Assembly (NCBI GenBank): GCA_964388275.1 | Contig: CAYLZD010000003.1 | Location: forward strand, 62,001-126,000 | Reading direction: 5' to 3' | DNA length: 64,000 nt | Origin: JARYLZ01 sp964388275 | GTDB lineage: Bacteria > Bacteroidota > Ignavibacteria > SZUA-365 | Shown: positions 23,254-32,059 of the stretch, piece by piece | Layout of the letters: each line of letters starts with the position of its first letter | Position numbering within the stretch: the first letter of the stretch is position 1 | Made by a program: the position numbers and the translations under genes | Notes under the pieces: generated by a model | Databases searched by the model: none | The model's input: the letters and a program-made list of their open reading frames with translations, nothing else | Told to the model about the DNA's origin: nothing

Positions 23254-25515
23254 ATGAAGATCAGGAAGGAAGACGCCCTTGAATACCACAGCATGGGACG
23301 AAAGGGCAAAATTGAAGTCATTACGACCAAACCTTGCGTGACTCAACGCGACCTGTCCCTCGCCTATACGCCCGGCGTCGCGGAACCCTGCCGCGAGATA
23401 CACAAGGACGACGACAAGGTCTTCGAGTATACCGCCAAGGGAAATCTCGTGGCCGTTATCTCCAACGGAACTGCGGTGCTCGGCCTCGGCGACATCGGTC
23501 CTCACGCCGGCAAGCCGGTCATGGAGGGCAAGGGCGTGCTGTTCAAAACCTTCGCTGATATTGACGTCTTCGATATAGAACTGTGCTCCAAGGATGTACA
23601 GGAGGTGATCCGCGTCTGCCAGTTGCTGGAACCGACTTTCGGAGGCATAAATCTTGAGGATATCAAGGGTCCCGAATGCTTCTACATCGAGGAGGAGCTG
23701 AAGCGCACGATGAAGATCCCGGTTTTTCACGACGACCAGCATGGGACCGCCATAATCAGCGGCGCCGCGCTGCTCAACGCCGTAGAGCTGGCAGGCAAGA
23801 AGATTGACGAAGTCAAGGTTGTGTTCAACGGCGCGGGTGCGTCCGGCATTGCCTGCGCGAAGTTCCATATCAGTCTCGGCGTGAAGAAGGAGAACGTGAC
23901 GCTCTGCGACACGAAGGGAGTGATTTACAAGGGCCGCACTGAACACATGAACGAGTTCAAGGAGTTTTTCGCGACGGATACGACGGCCCGCACGCTGGCT
24001 GATGCGCTGGTTGGCGCCGACGTGTTCGTGGGGCTTTCGTCCGGCAATGTGGTATCGCAGGACATGGTGCGCAGCATGGCGCCGAATCCCGTCATTTTCG
24101 CGATGGCGAATCCGGATCCTGAAATCACTTACGAGGACGCGGTGGCGGCGAGACCCGACATCATCATTGCCACAGGCCGTTCCGATTATCCGAACCAGGT
24201 CAACAACGTGCTGGGATTTCCGTTCATTTTCCGCGGAGCGCTCGACGTCGGCGCGACGGCGATCAACGAGGAGATGAAAAAGGCGGCTTCGCTGGCTCTT
24301 GCCCGGCTGGCGCGCGAGGAAGTGCCCGAGACGGTCAAGCGGGCATACAGCGTGACGGACATGAGTTTCGGCCGCGAGTACATCATACCCAAACCTTTCG
24401 ATCCGCGCGTTCTCACCTGGGTTGCGCCGGCAGTGGCACAGGCGGCAATGGACACCGGCGTCGCCCGCAAGCCCATCCACGACCTGGACGATTACCGCCA
24501 TCGCCTCGACATACGCATGGGCCGCGCTCAGGTGATAATGACGCCGATCTACGAAAAGGCAAACCGCAATCCGGGCCGCATAGTCCTTCCGGAGGGAGAC
24601 CAGCCGAGGATCATTCACGCGGCTCAGCTGGCCGTTGATGAAGGCATCGCAAAACCGATACTGCTTGGCAACCATGAATCCATTAAGACGATCGCAGACG
24701 AGCACGGATACGATCTCACCGGGATCGAAATAGTCGATCCGCGCACATCGGAGAAAACGGAATCGTACATCCGTGAATATCATACGCTGCGGAACAGAAA
24801 AGGCATCACGCTCTACTACGCCCGGCAGCACTTGCGCAACATGAAGAATTACTTCGGCGCGATGATGGTCCACATGGGCGACGCCGAAGGAATGGTCTCC
24901 GGCTACACGTCGCATTATCCGGACACCATCCGCCCCGCGCTGGAGATTATCGGCCGCGATCCGCGATACAGCCGTGTATCGGGCTTGTACATCCTGTCCT
25001 TTAAAAAGCAGGCGTATTTCCTCGCTGACACGACTGTCAACATCGATCCTTCGGCTGAGATTCTCGCCGACATCACGTGCCAGGCGGCGGAGTTCACGGC
25101 GAATTTCGACATAAAGCCGCGGGTCGCGCTGCTCTCTTTCAGCAATTTCGGGAGCAATCTCGAGGCTTCCCCTCTGAAGGTGCGCGAGGCCCTCGAGATC
25201 GTGAAGCGGCGGATGCCCGATCTGATGGTGGACGGCGAAATGCAGGCCGACACGGCTGTGGTCCCGGAGATCATCAACGAGACCTTCCCGTTCTGCACGT
25301 TGAAAGGCGGCGCGAATGTATTGATATTCCCCGATCTTAATTCAGGCAACATATCCTACAAACTGCTGAGCAGGATCGGCGGCGCCAAACCGATCGGACC
25401 GATTCTGCTCGGCATGTCGAAGCCCGTGCACGTCCTGCAGCGTGGCGCGGACGCGCAAGAGATTCTCGACATGGTCGCAATCACCGTGGTAGACGCGATA
25501 AGCAAGCGCGCGTGA
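23254..25515 (+). CDS. maeB: NADP-dependent malic enzyme fused to phosphotransacetylase-like domain
   Basis: The 753-residue protein combines a malic enzyme (residues about 1-430), which decarboxylates malate to pyruvate, with a phosphate acetyl/butyryltransferase-like domain (about 430-753). The latter is usually regulatory in MaeB proteins. Visible motifs: LSLAYTPGVAEPCREI, VLGLGDIGPHAGKPVMEGKG, PVFHDDQHGTAIIS (metal site), VVFNGAGASGIACA (NADP Rossmann), then RIVLPEGDQPRIIHAAQLA, the start of the transferase domain, and LLSRIGGAKPIGPILLGM near the end. Start 23254 matches the usual MKIRKEDALEYH N-terminus. The gene has its own promoter and a strong convergent terminator. Confidence 0.95.
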   Translation: MKIRKEDALEYHSMGRKGKIEVITTKPCVTQRDLSLAYTPGVAEPCREIHKDDDKVFEYTAKGNLVAVISNGTAVLGLGDIGPHAGKPVMEGKGVLFKTFADIDVFDIELCSKDVQEVIRVCQLLEPTFGGINLEDIKGPECFYIEEELKRTMKIPVFHDDQHGTAIISGAALLNAVELAGKKIDEVKVVFNGAGASGIACAKFHISLGVKKENVTLCDTKGVIYKGRTEHMNEFKEFFATDTTARTLADALVGADVFVGLSSGNVVSQDMVRSMAPNPVIFAMANPDPEITYEDAVAARPDIIIATGRSDYPNQVNNVLGFPFIFRGALDVGATAINEEMKKAASLALARLAREEVPETVKRAYSVTDMSFGREYIIPKPFDPRVLTWVAPAVAQAAMDTGVARKPIHDLDDYRHRLDIRMGRAQVIMTPIYEKANRNPGRIVLPEGDQPRIIHAAQLAVDEGIAKPILLGNHESIKTIADEHGYDLTGIEIVDPRTSEKTESYIREYHTLRNRKGITLYYARQHLRNMKNYFGAMMVHMGDAEGMVSGYTSHYPDTIRPALEIIGRDPRYSRVSGLYILSFKKQAYFLADTTVNIDPSAEILADITCQAAEFTANFDIKPRVALLSFSNFGSNLEASPLKVREALEIVKRRMPDLMVDGEMQADTAVVPEIINETFPFCTLKGGANVLIFPDLNSGNISYKLLSRIGGAKPIGPILLGMSKPVHVLQRGADAQEILDMVAITVVDAISKRA

Positions 25516-25603
25516 CACGCAGGCAGCCCCGCTGATCCTGCTTCCGCCATGACGCCGCTTTTTTCGAGTTGATCGCGGAAGGCAGATCTCACATCCTGAA
25601 ATA

Positions 25604-25649
25604 TTGAAAGCGCGCCGGCCTAGACGATCGCAGGCCGGCGCGCTTTCAA
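25604..25649. terminator. 18-bp hairpin between convergent maeB and YIP1 genes
   Basis: TTGAAAGCGCGCCGGCCT (25604-25621) and AGGCCGGCGCGCTTTCAA (25632-25649) are perfect inverted complements with a 10-nt loop. It lies 88 nt after maeB and 95 nt after the convergent YIP1 gene. T-tracts are short, but the stem is very stable, so a shared bidirectional terminator is likely. Confidence 0.8.
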
Positions 25650-25744
25650 ATGTTATGCCGGGGGCAGTCGCTACCGCGAAAAATGCGAAGCCGTGAACGG
25701 ATACCGCATAGTCGCTGAGGACGGAATAAAAAACCTCATGGATT

Positions 25745-26329
25745 TCACATCACCCCGAACATGGACAAGCCGAATATGCCAACGATTATGCTGGTCAGAA
25801 TCGCCCCGATGACGAAATAGACAAGTATCAGCACAACAGCCGTCACTATCATATAGACCACAACTTTATCCTGCGGCGTCTTCTTCACAACCGGAAATCC
25901 CAGATATAGCAGATAAATGCTGTACAAGCCGAAGAGAGTCCCGAGTACCGCGATCGGCGGAAATATCGCCAGTATGCCTCCCAGCCATGAAGGTGTGTAG
26001 GCATAGGCGACCAGTTGGAAACTGCGGCCGAAGTCTTTTTCAGAGCCGAAAGACGGCGCCAGAAGATCCACCACAAGGGCGGTGACGAAGACTCCAACAA
26101 TTGTGAGAATCAGGTTCTGCAAACCGAATGCAATCCCAGCGCTGAGTCCTTTGAAGAAGGCCATACCGAAAAGCCAGTATCCTATGAAGGCAGCAGCCGC
26201 GGAAATCAAAGCGAGCGGCAGGACATAACCTGTGGTTATGCTGCCGACGTCGGGTGTTTCCTCGGCGATAACCGGCCACTCGTTTTTCGGGGCCGTGATG
26301 ATGTTTTTAGCACGATCGATCAGGTTCAT
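25745..26329 (-). CDS. YIP1 family integral membrane protein
   Basis: A 194-residue inner-membrane protein with about five hydrophobic segments and the Yip1-domain layout. A cytoplasmic N-terminal amphipathic part (MNLIDRAKNIITAPKNEWPVI) with the typical LIxRxKxIIxxPKxEW pattern comes first. VAYAYTPSWLGGILAIFPP, a hallmark of the bacterial family, follows. Function is unknown; eukaryotic relatives act in membrane trafficking. Start 26329 has CAGGAG upstream; the longer upstream frame is non-coding. It lies downstream of pruA but is separated from it by a terminator. Confidence 0.83.
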   Translation of the reverse strand: MNLIDRAKNIITAPKNEWPVIAEETPDVGSITTGYVLPLALISAAAAFIGYWLFGMAFFKGLSAGIAFGLQNLILTIVGVFVTALVVDLLAPSFGSEKDFGRSFQLVAYAYTPSWLGGILAIFPPIAVLGTLFGLYSIYLLYLGFPVVKKTPQDKVVVYMIVTAVVLILVYFVIGAILTSIIVGIFGLSMFGVM

Positions 26330-26505
26330 CGTTTCTCCTGTATTTGAAGGATAGGATGTGAATGCTTGATTGGAGTCGAGAGTCCGCAACTGCGCGCAAT
26401 ACCCCTGTCGCGGAGATATGCCGACCTTGTCGCTGTGCGGATGATCGGAATTTGACTCTTTTATCGGGAAAATGCAATAGCCGGCCTGCAGTACGTCAAA
26501 ACGGA

Positions 26506-26538
26506 CGACGGCGCCCCGCATGAAACCGGGCGCCGTCG
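26506..26538 (-). terminator. Terminator after pruA
   Basis: CGACGGCGCCC (26506-26516) and GGGCGCCGTCG (26528-26538) form an 11-bp stem with an 11-nt loop. On the minus strand it starts 24 nt after the pruA stop codon and is followed by TCCGTTTTG. Confidence 0.6.
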
Positions 26539-26561
26539 CAGAATCCCGCATATTCGAGGAA

Positions 26562-28109
26562 TCAGATCTTCTCAGACACCAGTTTCGCCTGAGTGAACAG
26601 CAGCAGATAGTCGCGTCCTCCGGCCTTGGAATCGGTGCCGCTCATGTTGAAACCGCCGAAGGGATGCACACCGACCAGAGCGCCGGTGCATTTCCGGTTG
26701 AAGTACAGATTTCCGACATGAAAATCCCGCCTTGCGATTTCGAGGTGTTCGCGCTTGGGCGAATACACCGCGCCTGTCAGGCCATACCTTGTGTTGTTCG
26801 CGATTTCAAGCGCGTGCTTGAAATCCCTCGCCTTTATGACGGCCAGCACGGGTCCGAAAATTTCCTCCTGAGAAATGGTATCCATCGGCTTCACGTTAGT
26901 GATAATGGTCGGCTGCACAAACCAGCCCGGACCTTCGGCGCGCGCTCCGCCCACGACCGCCTTGCCTTTTTCCCTTTTCGCAGTATCGATGTATTTGAGT
27001 ATCGAGTTCATGGACTGCTGGTTGACGACTGGACCCATGTAGACATTCTGTCCGGGATCTCCCACTTCGAGTTTCTTTCCCTCTTCTACCAGCTTTTCGA
27101 CGAAACTGTCGTATATGGCCGCGTGCACGATAACGCGGCTGCAGGCCGAGCATTTCTGCCCCTGGAAGCCGAATGCCGAGGCCAGCGTCCCCTTGACTGC
27201 GTCGTCCACATCGACGCCCTCGTCGACGACGATGGAGTCCTTCCCGCCCATTTCAGCGATCACGCGCTTGATCCAGATCTGGCCGGGCGCATTCTTCGCG
27301 GCGACTTCGTTTATATGCAGACCCACCTCCATGGAGCCGGTGAAGGCGATGAAGCGGATTTTCGGGTGAGCAACGAGGTAATCGCCCACCGAAGCGCCGG
27401 GTCCGGGAATGAAGTTCACGACACCGGCCGGCAGTCCGGCTTCCGCGAGTATTTCCATCAGCAGCCATGCCATCATCGGGGCATCCGACGAAGGTTTCAG
27501 AAGCACGGTATTGCCCGCAACGAGCGAAGCGGTGGTCATGCCCGCCATTATCGCGAACGGGAAATTCCAGGGAGGAATTACCAAGCCGACGCCGAGCGGG
27601 ATATAGGTAAGCGCGTTCTTCTCGCCGGGGTAAGGGATCAGCGGCTGAGGAGCGGCGAGACGCAGCATTTCGCGGCCGTAGAATTCCAGAAAATCGATGG
27701 CTTCGGCGGTATCCGCATCGGCTTCCGTGTAGTTCTTGCCGACTTCCTTTATCATCCATGCATTGATCTCGAAACGTCTGCGGCGCATGATCCGGGCGGC
27801 TTTGAAAAGAAATGCTGCGCGTTCCTTGGGAGCGACGTTCTTCCAGACTTCGAAGGTCTTGAGGGCGGTTTTCAGCGCCTTCTCCGCGAGCGCGGTGTCC
27901 GCTTTGCTGAATCTGCCGATCACCTCGCCGGTCCGGCCCGGATTTATCGAGATGATCTCGTTTGCAGTGCGAACTTTTCCGCCGCCTATGATAAGAGGAT
28001 ACGATTTTCCGAGTTTTGACTGGACCAGCTTCAGGGCTGCTTGCTGCTTTTTGAGGTTTGCGGGTTTCGTGAAATCGGTTATCGCTTCGTTGCGGAATTC
28101 TGTCGGCAT
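26562..28109 (-). CDS. pruA: Delta-1-pyrroline-5-carboxylate dehydrogenase
   Basis: Oxidises glutamate semialdehyde to glutamate in proline and arginine catabolism, using NAD. The 515-residue aldehyde dehydrogenase has LVIPPWNFPFAIMAGMT, NTVLLKPSSDAP, GPGASVGDYLVAHP, FTGSMEVGL, AEMGGKDSIVVD with the general-base Glu, and FGFQGQKCSACSRV with the catalytic Cys. C-terminal EEIFGPVLAVIKARDF and GGFNMSGTDSKAGG follow. The QGQKCSA context and YLLLFTQAKLVSEKI ending are characteristic of stand-alone P5C dehydrogenases; no PutA-type proline dehydrogenase domain is attached. Start 28109 gives MPTEFRNEAITDF and follows GAGG. Confidence 0.93.
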   Translation of the reverse strand: MPTEFRNEAITDFTKPANLKKQQAALKLVQSKLGKSYPLIIGGGKVRTANEIISINPGRTGEVIGRFSKADTALAEKALKTALKTFEVWKNVAPKERAAFLFKAARIMRRRRFEINAWMIKEVGKNYTEADADTAEAIDFLEFYGREMLRLAAPQPLIPYPGEKNALTYIPLGVGLVIPPWNFPFAIMAGMTTASLVAGNTVLLKPSSDAPMMAWLLMEILAEAGLPAGVVNFIPGPGASVGDYLVAHPKIRFIAFTGSMEVGLHINEVAAKNAPGQIWIKRVIAEMGGKDSIVVDEGVDVDDAVKGTLASAFGFQGQKCSACSRVIVHAAIYDSFVEKLVEEGKKLEVGDPGQNVYMGPVVNQQSMNSILKYIDTAKREKGKAVVGGARAEGPGWFVQPTIITNVKPMDTISQEEIFGPVLAVIKARDFKHALEIANNTRYGLTGAVYSPKREHLEIARRDFHVGNLYFNRKCTGALVGVHPFGGFNMSGTDSKAGGRDYLLLFTQAKLVSEKI

Positions 28110-28189
28110 AAAAACCTCGAGTGATTGTGGTGCGATTATTTTTTTACTGGTCGGGTGGAACGCCCGCCGCGACCGGGATGCTCCCGGTT

Positions 28190-29083
28190 TCAAAGGCGGA
28201 GCTTTATGCGGAGTTGCCCGTCTATTATGATTGAAGCCACGCTGTCGAGTTTGGAAATGACGCCGTCGAGACGGCGTGCCAGGGTGGTGTCGCTCACCAG
28301 TTTGCGGAAGGCGCCCTGGCTGTCGCGCAATTCCTTGACGATGATGTGAACATCGGCCAGCAGGGTGTCGGCTCTGCCTGCGATTCGTTCCGCCTGGTCG
28401 ATTCCTCTGTTCAGGCGCGGGCTCAATTCTGCGAGCATTTCGTCACCACGCAGGGAGAGACGCGTCAGTGTGGCCGATATCTCGTTTATGTTCGCCTTGT
28501 TGGCGTCGGTCAAATCGCGCATCGTTCGCGCCACGACGCGCAGGTGCTCCAGGGTTTCCCTCGCAGCGTCCGCAAGCTCTTTATCCCCGAGCAGGGAGTT
28601 GGCGTTGTCGAGCAGCGCCGCGGTTTTGTCAGCGAGTGTGTCCACGCGTCCCCGCAAGCTTCCCAGCATGCCGAGGGCGCCGGCGATGTCGGGATCGACA
28701 ATGCCGCGGAGTTCTCGCGACGGATCGTGTAACTTCGGACCGATCCCCTGCCTGATCTCGATTTTCTTGCCGCCCATCAACTCGAGCATTTGAATGACCG
28801 GCGAGGCGTCCTCGGCGAGTTTGTATCGCTCATCTATATCGGCCGTTACCAGCACGCCGGCGCCGTCCACTATGACTTCGCGCACCTTGCCGGCTTTTAC
28901 GCCGTTTATCGTGACCGGATCGCCCGACTGCAGTCCCGCGCTGTTTTCGAATCTCATTTTCAATGCTTCCGTCTCATCGGAAAGCGTCCAATCTTTCAGG
29001 AGGAAAAATCCGATAAGAAGCAGCAACGCACCGAGCAGAACTGTCATACCGACACGGAATTCACTTTTTCGCTGATCTTTCAC
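28190..29083 (-). CDS. MlaD/MCE family lipid-transport protein
   Basis: MCE proteins are periplasmic lipid-binding components of ABC systems that move phospholipids between membranes. The 297-residue protein has one N-terminal transmembrane helix (VGMTVLLGALLLLIGFFLL) and one MCE domain at about residues 38-115 (ALKMRFENSAGLQSGDPVTINGVKAGKV). A long C-terminal helical region (residues about 130-280), typical of single-MCE proteins that form coiled tubes, follows. No MlaE permease or MlaF ATPase gene is adjacent. The GTG start at 29083 is preceded by GAGGA, and a clear Bacteroidota-type promoter lies 140 nt upstream. Confidence 0.87.
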   Translation of the reverse strand: MKDQRKSEFRVGMTVLLGALLLLIGFFLLKDWTLSDETEALKMRFENSAGLQSGDPVTINGVKAGKVREVIVDGAGVLVTADIDERYKLAEDASPVIQMLELMGGKKIEIRQGIGPKLHDPSRELRGIVDPDIAGALGMLGSLRGRVDTLADKTAALLDNANSLLGDKELADAARETLEHLRVVARTMRDLTDANKANINEISATLTRLSLRGDEMLAELSPRLNRGIDQAERIAGRADTLLADVHIIVKELRDSQGAFRKLVSDTTLARRLDGVISKLDSVASIIIDGQLRIKLRL

Positions 29084-29223
29084 GATTTGTCCTCATATGA
29101 GCATGATCTCCGGGCGGGGCGCATCGCGATCCGTACGCCTTACGGCCCTTGACTGCGGACGGCGGAATCGATAGTCGTGCGCTATATCCGAGCGGCCGGC
29201 TGTCCGTGGCCGACCTATCGATA

Positions 29224-29254
29224 CAAAGGTAGCAAAGCGCGCGGGAAGCTCAAA
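29224..29254 (-). promoter_or_regulatory. Consensus Bacteroidota promoter upstream of the MCE gene
   Basis: On the minus strand TTTG (29254-29251), a 19-nt spacer and TACCTTTG (29231-29224) match the TTTG-N19-TAnnTTTG consensus perfectly. The box lies just after the 84-residue hypothetical gene and predicts a leader of about 130 nt for the MlaD-like gene. Confidence 0.7.
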
Positions 29255-29279
29255 TCCGACCGACGGCGGGCGAATCGCG

Positions 29280-29534
29280 TCAGGCGTCCTCCGGGCCGGA
29301 AAACAGGGCATCGAGAGGATTCGACGCCGGCCTGGGACGGAGAGCGTACGTTTCGTGAAGTTCCATCAATCTTCCTTTCGCGAGCTGATCGAGTTCCTCG
29401 TCATCTTTGTCCCGTTTCGCGAGCTTCTCGAAATCCCGGCGGTCGGCCGGAATCATTCGCGCCTCGTGTGCGCGCAGATCGGACACCATGCGATGCTGCT
29501 CCACGAAAGTCATAGCAACATGGTCGCGAGCCAT
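29280..29534 (-). CDS. Small charged hypothetical protein
   Basis: An 84-residue, strongly charged, probably helical and soluble protein (VSDLRAHEARMIPADRRDFE, then KRDKDDEELDQLAKGRLMEL). No family is recognised. A good Shine-Dalgarno AGGAGG lies 8 nt before ATG 29534, while an ATG two codons earlier would be too close to it, so 29534 is preferred. It lies 44 nt after the ABC permease stop on the same strand and probably shares its transcript. Codon use and the ribosome binding site support a real gene, but no function can be offered. Confidence 0.6.
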   Translation of the reverse strand: MARDHVAMTFVEQHRMVSDLRAHEARMIPADRRDFEKLAKRDKDDEELDQLAKGRLMELHETYALRPRPASNPLDALFSGPEDA

Positions 29535-29578
29535 AAGCATATCCTCCTGTTGATTGTGTATCGGTAGCGCGTCCGCTG

Positions 29579-31054
29579 TCAGGATGAATTGAGTCGCGGA
29601 TCGAACGCGTCCCTCAAGCCGTCGCCCAGCAGGTTGAAGCACACTACTGTGGCTATGATTGCCAGTCCGGGGAAGGACGAGATCCACCAGGCGCGCGCGA
29701 GGTGATCCTTGCCTTCGAAGATGATGCTCCCCCAGCTCGCGGTCGGCTGCTGCACACCGAGGTTCAGGAAACTCAGAGCCGCTTCTATCAGTATCATGCC
29801 GCCGATTCGCAGTGTGGCGTTCACGATGACAGGCGTCAGAACATTCGGAAGGATGTGACGGAAGATGATCCTCGCATGACCGAAGCCCGCCGCCTGGGCA
29901 GCCATAACGAAATCGAGTTCACGCACGGATAGCACGTCCCCCCTGACGAGCCTGGCGACGCCCATCCACGAGGTGAAACCGAGAACGAGCACGATCACCA
30001 TAATACGCGGGATCGCGACGTCGTCAAGCACGGCGACCACAATCAAAATCAGGAATAGTGACGGAAAAGCGAGGAGCACATCCACCGTCCGCATGAGCAA
30101 GGTGTCGGCCATCCGGCCGAAATACCCGGAAACCAGGCCTATGAGCACTCCGAGGGTTATGGACAGCAACACCGCCACGAAACCGATGGACAGTGAAATC
30201 CGCGATCCGTACATCAAGCGTGAAAACACATCCCTGCCGTAGCTGTCCGTGCCGAGAATGAACGTGCGCTGCGTCTTGAATTGTTTCGCTTCAGCCCCCG
30301 CCAGAAGGGCGATCGGGATGTGAATGAGTTCATCTCCCTGAGTCGCGACCACATCCGCTTCCTCCACATGCCAGCCGTCGACAAACATGAGCCGGCGTAT
30401 GGGATCTTCGAGCAAGGCATTGTTCAATATGAGCAGGCGTTTCAAAGCCGGCTCATGACGGTCATGGACACGATCGAGAGCGGGACTGACCGACCCGCCT
30501 CGAGGCCTGTCGAATACGAGCGCCGTGAGCCGTGTGAGCGGCGGTTTGTACTGAGTGACCACGCCGTCCTGGAAGCTGTTGGGATTGTAAGGCGACAGGA
30601 GCGGGGTCAGCAGGGCGATCGCATACAACACGAACAGCAGCATCCCCCCCCAGCGTGAAACCGGATTCGCGCGCAGCCGCCTCATTGCTACGGTCCATTC
30701 GCTCCCGCTCTCTCCGTCCCTCTCCGATCTCAGGGCCGCCGCGCTGCGCTTCGAAGCAAAAATCAGCGCGAACGGCAAAGCGACCGCCGTGATCGAAGCC
30801 AGCCAGAAATCAGTCACATCAAGGCTGAATATGACCGAAGAATCGCGCGTGTCGACAATGGCGAGCCAAAGCGACAACAAAAGGGAATAAAGGCTCCGGA
30901 ATATGGAAATGGCATGCGCCGCGATCACGATCAGGGCGAGGGCGAAAAACGCCAGGAACACGCTTCCCGCGGCGCGATCCCCGAGCCGGAAAAGAGTAAT
31001 CCCCGGTATGATATCGGCGATTCCCGCCGCTCCGGCGCCGTGCTTCGCTCTCAT
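29579..31054 (-). CDS. Oligopeptide ABC transporter permease (OppC/DppC type) with extensions
   Basis: Inner-membrane permease of a peptide/nickel-type importer. The conserved binding-protein-dependent transport core occupies the C-terminal 230 residues: FILGTDSYGRDVFSRLMYGSR (family signature), ISLSIGFVAVLLSITLG, and the EAA-type loop DFVMAAQAAGFGHARIIFRHILPN, ending FNLLGDGLRDAFDPRL. Unusual parts precede it. There are about 120 extra residues with three hydrophobic segments before the normal first helix, and about 110 residues between that helix (WGGMLLFVLYAIALLTPLLSP) and the core, where about 40 are usual. It overlaps the DppB-type gene by four nt. Confidence 0.9.
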   Translation of the reverse strand: MRAKHGAGAAGIADIIPGITLFRLGDRAAGSVFLAFFALALIVIAAHAISIFRSLYSLLLSLWLAIVDTRDSSVIFSLDVTDFWLASITAVALPFALIFASKRSAAALRSERDGESGSEWTVAMRRLRANPVSRWGGMLLFVLYAIALLTPLLSPYNPNSFQDGVVTQYKPPLTRLTALVFDRPRGGSVSPALDRVHDRHEPALKRLLILNNALLEDPIRRLMFVDGWHVEEADVVATQGDELIHIPIALLAGAEAKQFKTQRTFILGTDSYGRDVFSRLMYGSRISLSIGFVAVLLSITLGVLIGLVSGYFGRMADTLLMRTVDVLLAFPSLFLILIVVAVLDDVAIPRIMVIVLVLGFTSWMGVARLVRGDVLSVRELDFVMAAQAAGFGHARIIFRHILPNVLTPVIVNATLRIGGMILIEAALSFLNLGVQQPTASWGSIIFEGKDHLARAWWISSFPGLAIIATVVCFNLLGDGLRDAFDPRLNSS

Positions 31055-32025
31055 CTGTCCCCGCCCAATCTGATGCGCGGATCGAACACCGCGTATAATG
31101 TGTCGGCAAGCAGATTGCCCATCACAACCATCACGCCTGAAATCATCGTGCTGCCGATGATGACCGGATAGTCTCGCATGAAAATCGCGTCGACTGTGAT
31201 CTTTCCCATGCCCGGCCAGGCGAAAACAGTCTCGACAATGACGGCGCCGCCCAACAGGAACGGGAAGGAGAGTCCGAAGAGAGTGATGATGGGCAGCATC
31301 GCGTTTTTAAGAGCATGTTTTCCAATCACCACGATTTCGCTCAGCCCCTTCGCCCTCGCCGCTCGTATATAGTCCTGATGAATGACGTCCAGCATGCTTC
31401 CTCTTACGTATCTCGCCGTCGCAGCTGCCGAAGCGACTCCGAGCACGGCGACAGGCAGAACCATGTGATGCAGGACGTCCAGAATGTAGCTGTACCAGGG
31501 CAGGTAATCGGCGAGAGGAGATTTCATTCCCGATGCCGGGAAAATCGGCACAGCGAGCGAGAGAGTCAGAATCAGCATCAGGCCGAGCCAGAATTCGGGT
31601 ATTGAATACACAAACAGCGCCGCGGCATTCACGCCGCGGTCGAAGCGTGTTCCTCTTTTCAAAGCGGTCGCAACGCCGATCGCGATGCCCAGCAGAAAGT
31701 TCACAAGCAAGGCGGCGCCCGCGAGAAGCAATGTTCGCGGAATCGCCTCGAACAGAATGCGGGAAACCGGCGCATGCTTGGCGAAGGAAATTCCAAAGTC
31801 CCCTTTTGCCGCGTTCATGAGCCAGCGCGCATACTGAATGTGTATCGGCTGGTCCAGACCGAGTGTCGCCCGCAAATGTTCAGCGTAAGCGGGGTCCGTA
31901 TCGCGGTCGATATAGAGCGACGTAGGATCGCCGGGCGCCATCCTGACGATCAGGAAAGTCGCGGTCAGCAGTCCCAGTATCAAAGGGACCGCGTAGGCGA
32001 GACGTTTCAGCAGGTACCGAAGCAC
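31051..32025 (-). CDS. Oligopeptide ABC transporter permease (OppB/DppB type)
   Basis: A 324-residue inner-membrane permease with six predicted helices. It starts MLRYLLKRLAYAVPLILGLL and has the family FLIVRMAPGDP motif, then LGLDQPIHIQYARWL. The EAA loop is DYIRAARAKGLSEIVVIGKHALKNAMLP, and the end is FLLGGAVIVETVFAWPGMGKI...LADTLYAVFDPRIR. It pairs with the downstream OppC-type protein, which it overlaps by 4 nt, and with the substrate-binding lipoprotein 34 nt upstream. The two ATPase subunits (DppD/F-type) that power such importers are not in the window and must be encoded elsewhere. Confidence 0.93.
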   Translation of the reverse strand: MLRYLLKRLAYAVPLILGLLTATFLIVRMAPGDPTSLYIDRDTDPAYAEHLRATLGLDQPIHIQYARWLMNAAKGDFGISFAKHAPVSRILFEAIPRTLLLAGAALLVNFLLGIAIGVATALKRGTRFDRGVNAAALFVYSIPEFWLGLMLILTLSLAVPIFPASGMKSPLADYLPWYSYILDVLHHMVLPVAVLGVASAAATARYVRGSMLDVIHQDYIRAARAKGLSEIVVIGKHALKNAMLPIITLFGLSFPFLLGGAVIVETVFAWPGMGKITVDAIFMRDYPVIIGSTMISGVMVVMGNLLADTLYAVFDPRIRLGGDR

Positions 32026-32059
32026 GGGCCGTTTCCCCTTGCGACGGCGCCGGGCCGGA

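Noticed and set aside
23134..24915. 593-codon open frame on the minus strand
   Set aside because: It is the mirror of maeB coding sequence in GC-rich DNA, without any domain or ribosome binding site.
26520..28019. 499-codon open frame on the plus strand
   Set aside because: It is antisense to pruA, which has all catalytic motifs; the plus-strand product has no recognisable motif.
29093..29311. 72-codon minus-strand frame between the MCE gene and the 84-residue protein
   Set aside because: It overlaps the consensus promoter, has no ribosome binding site and no coherent composition.
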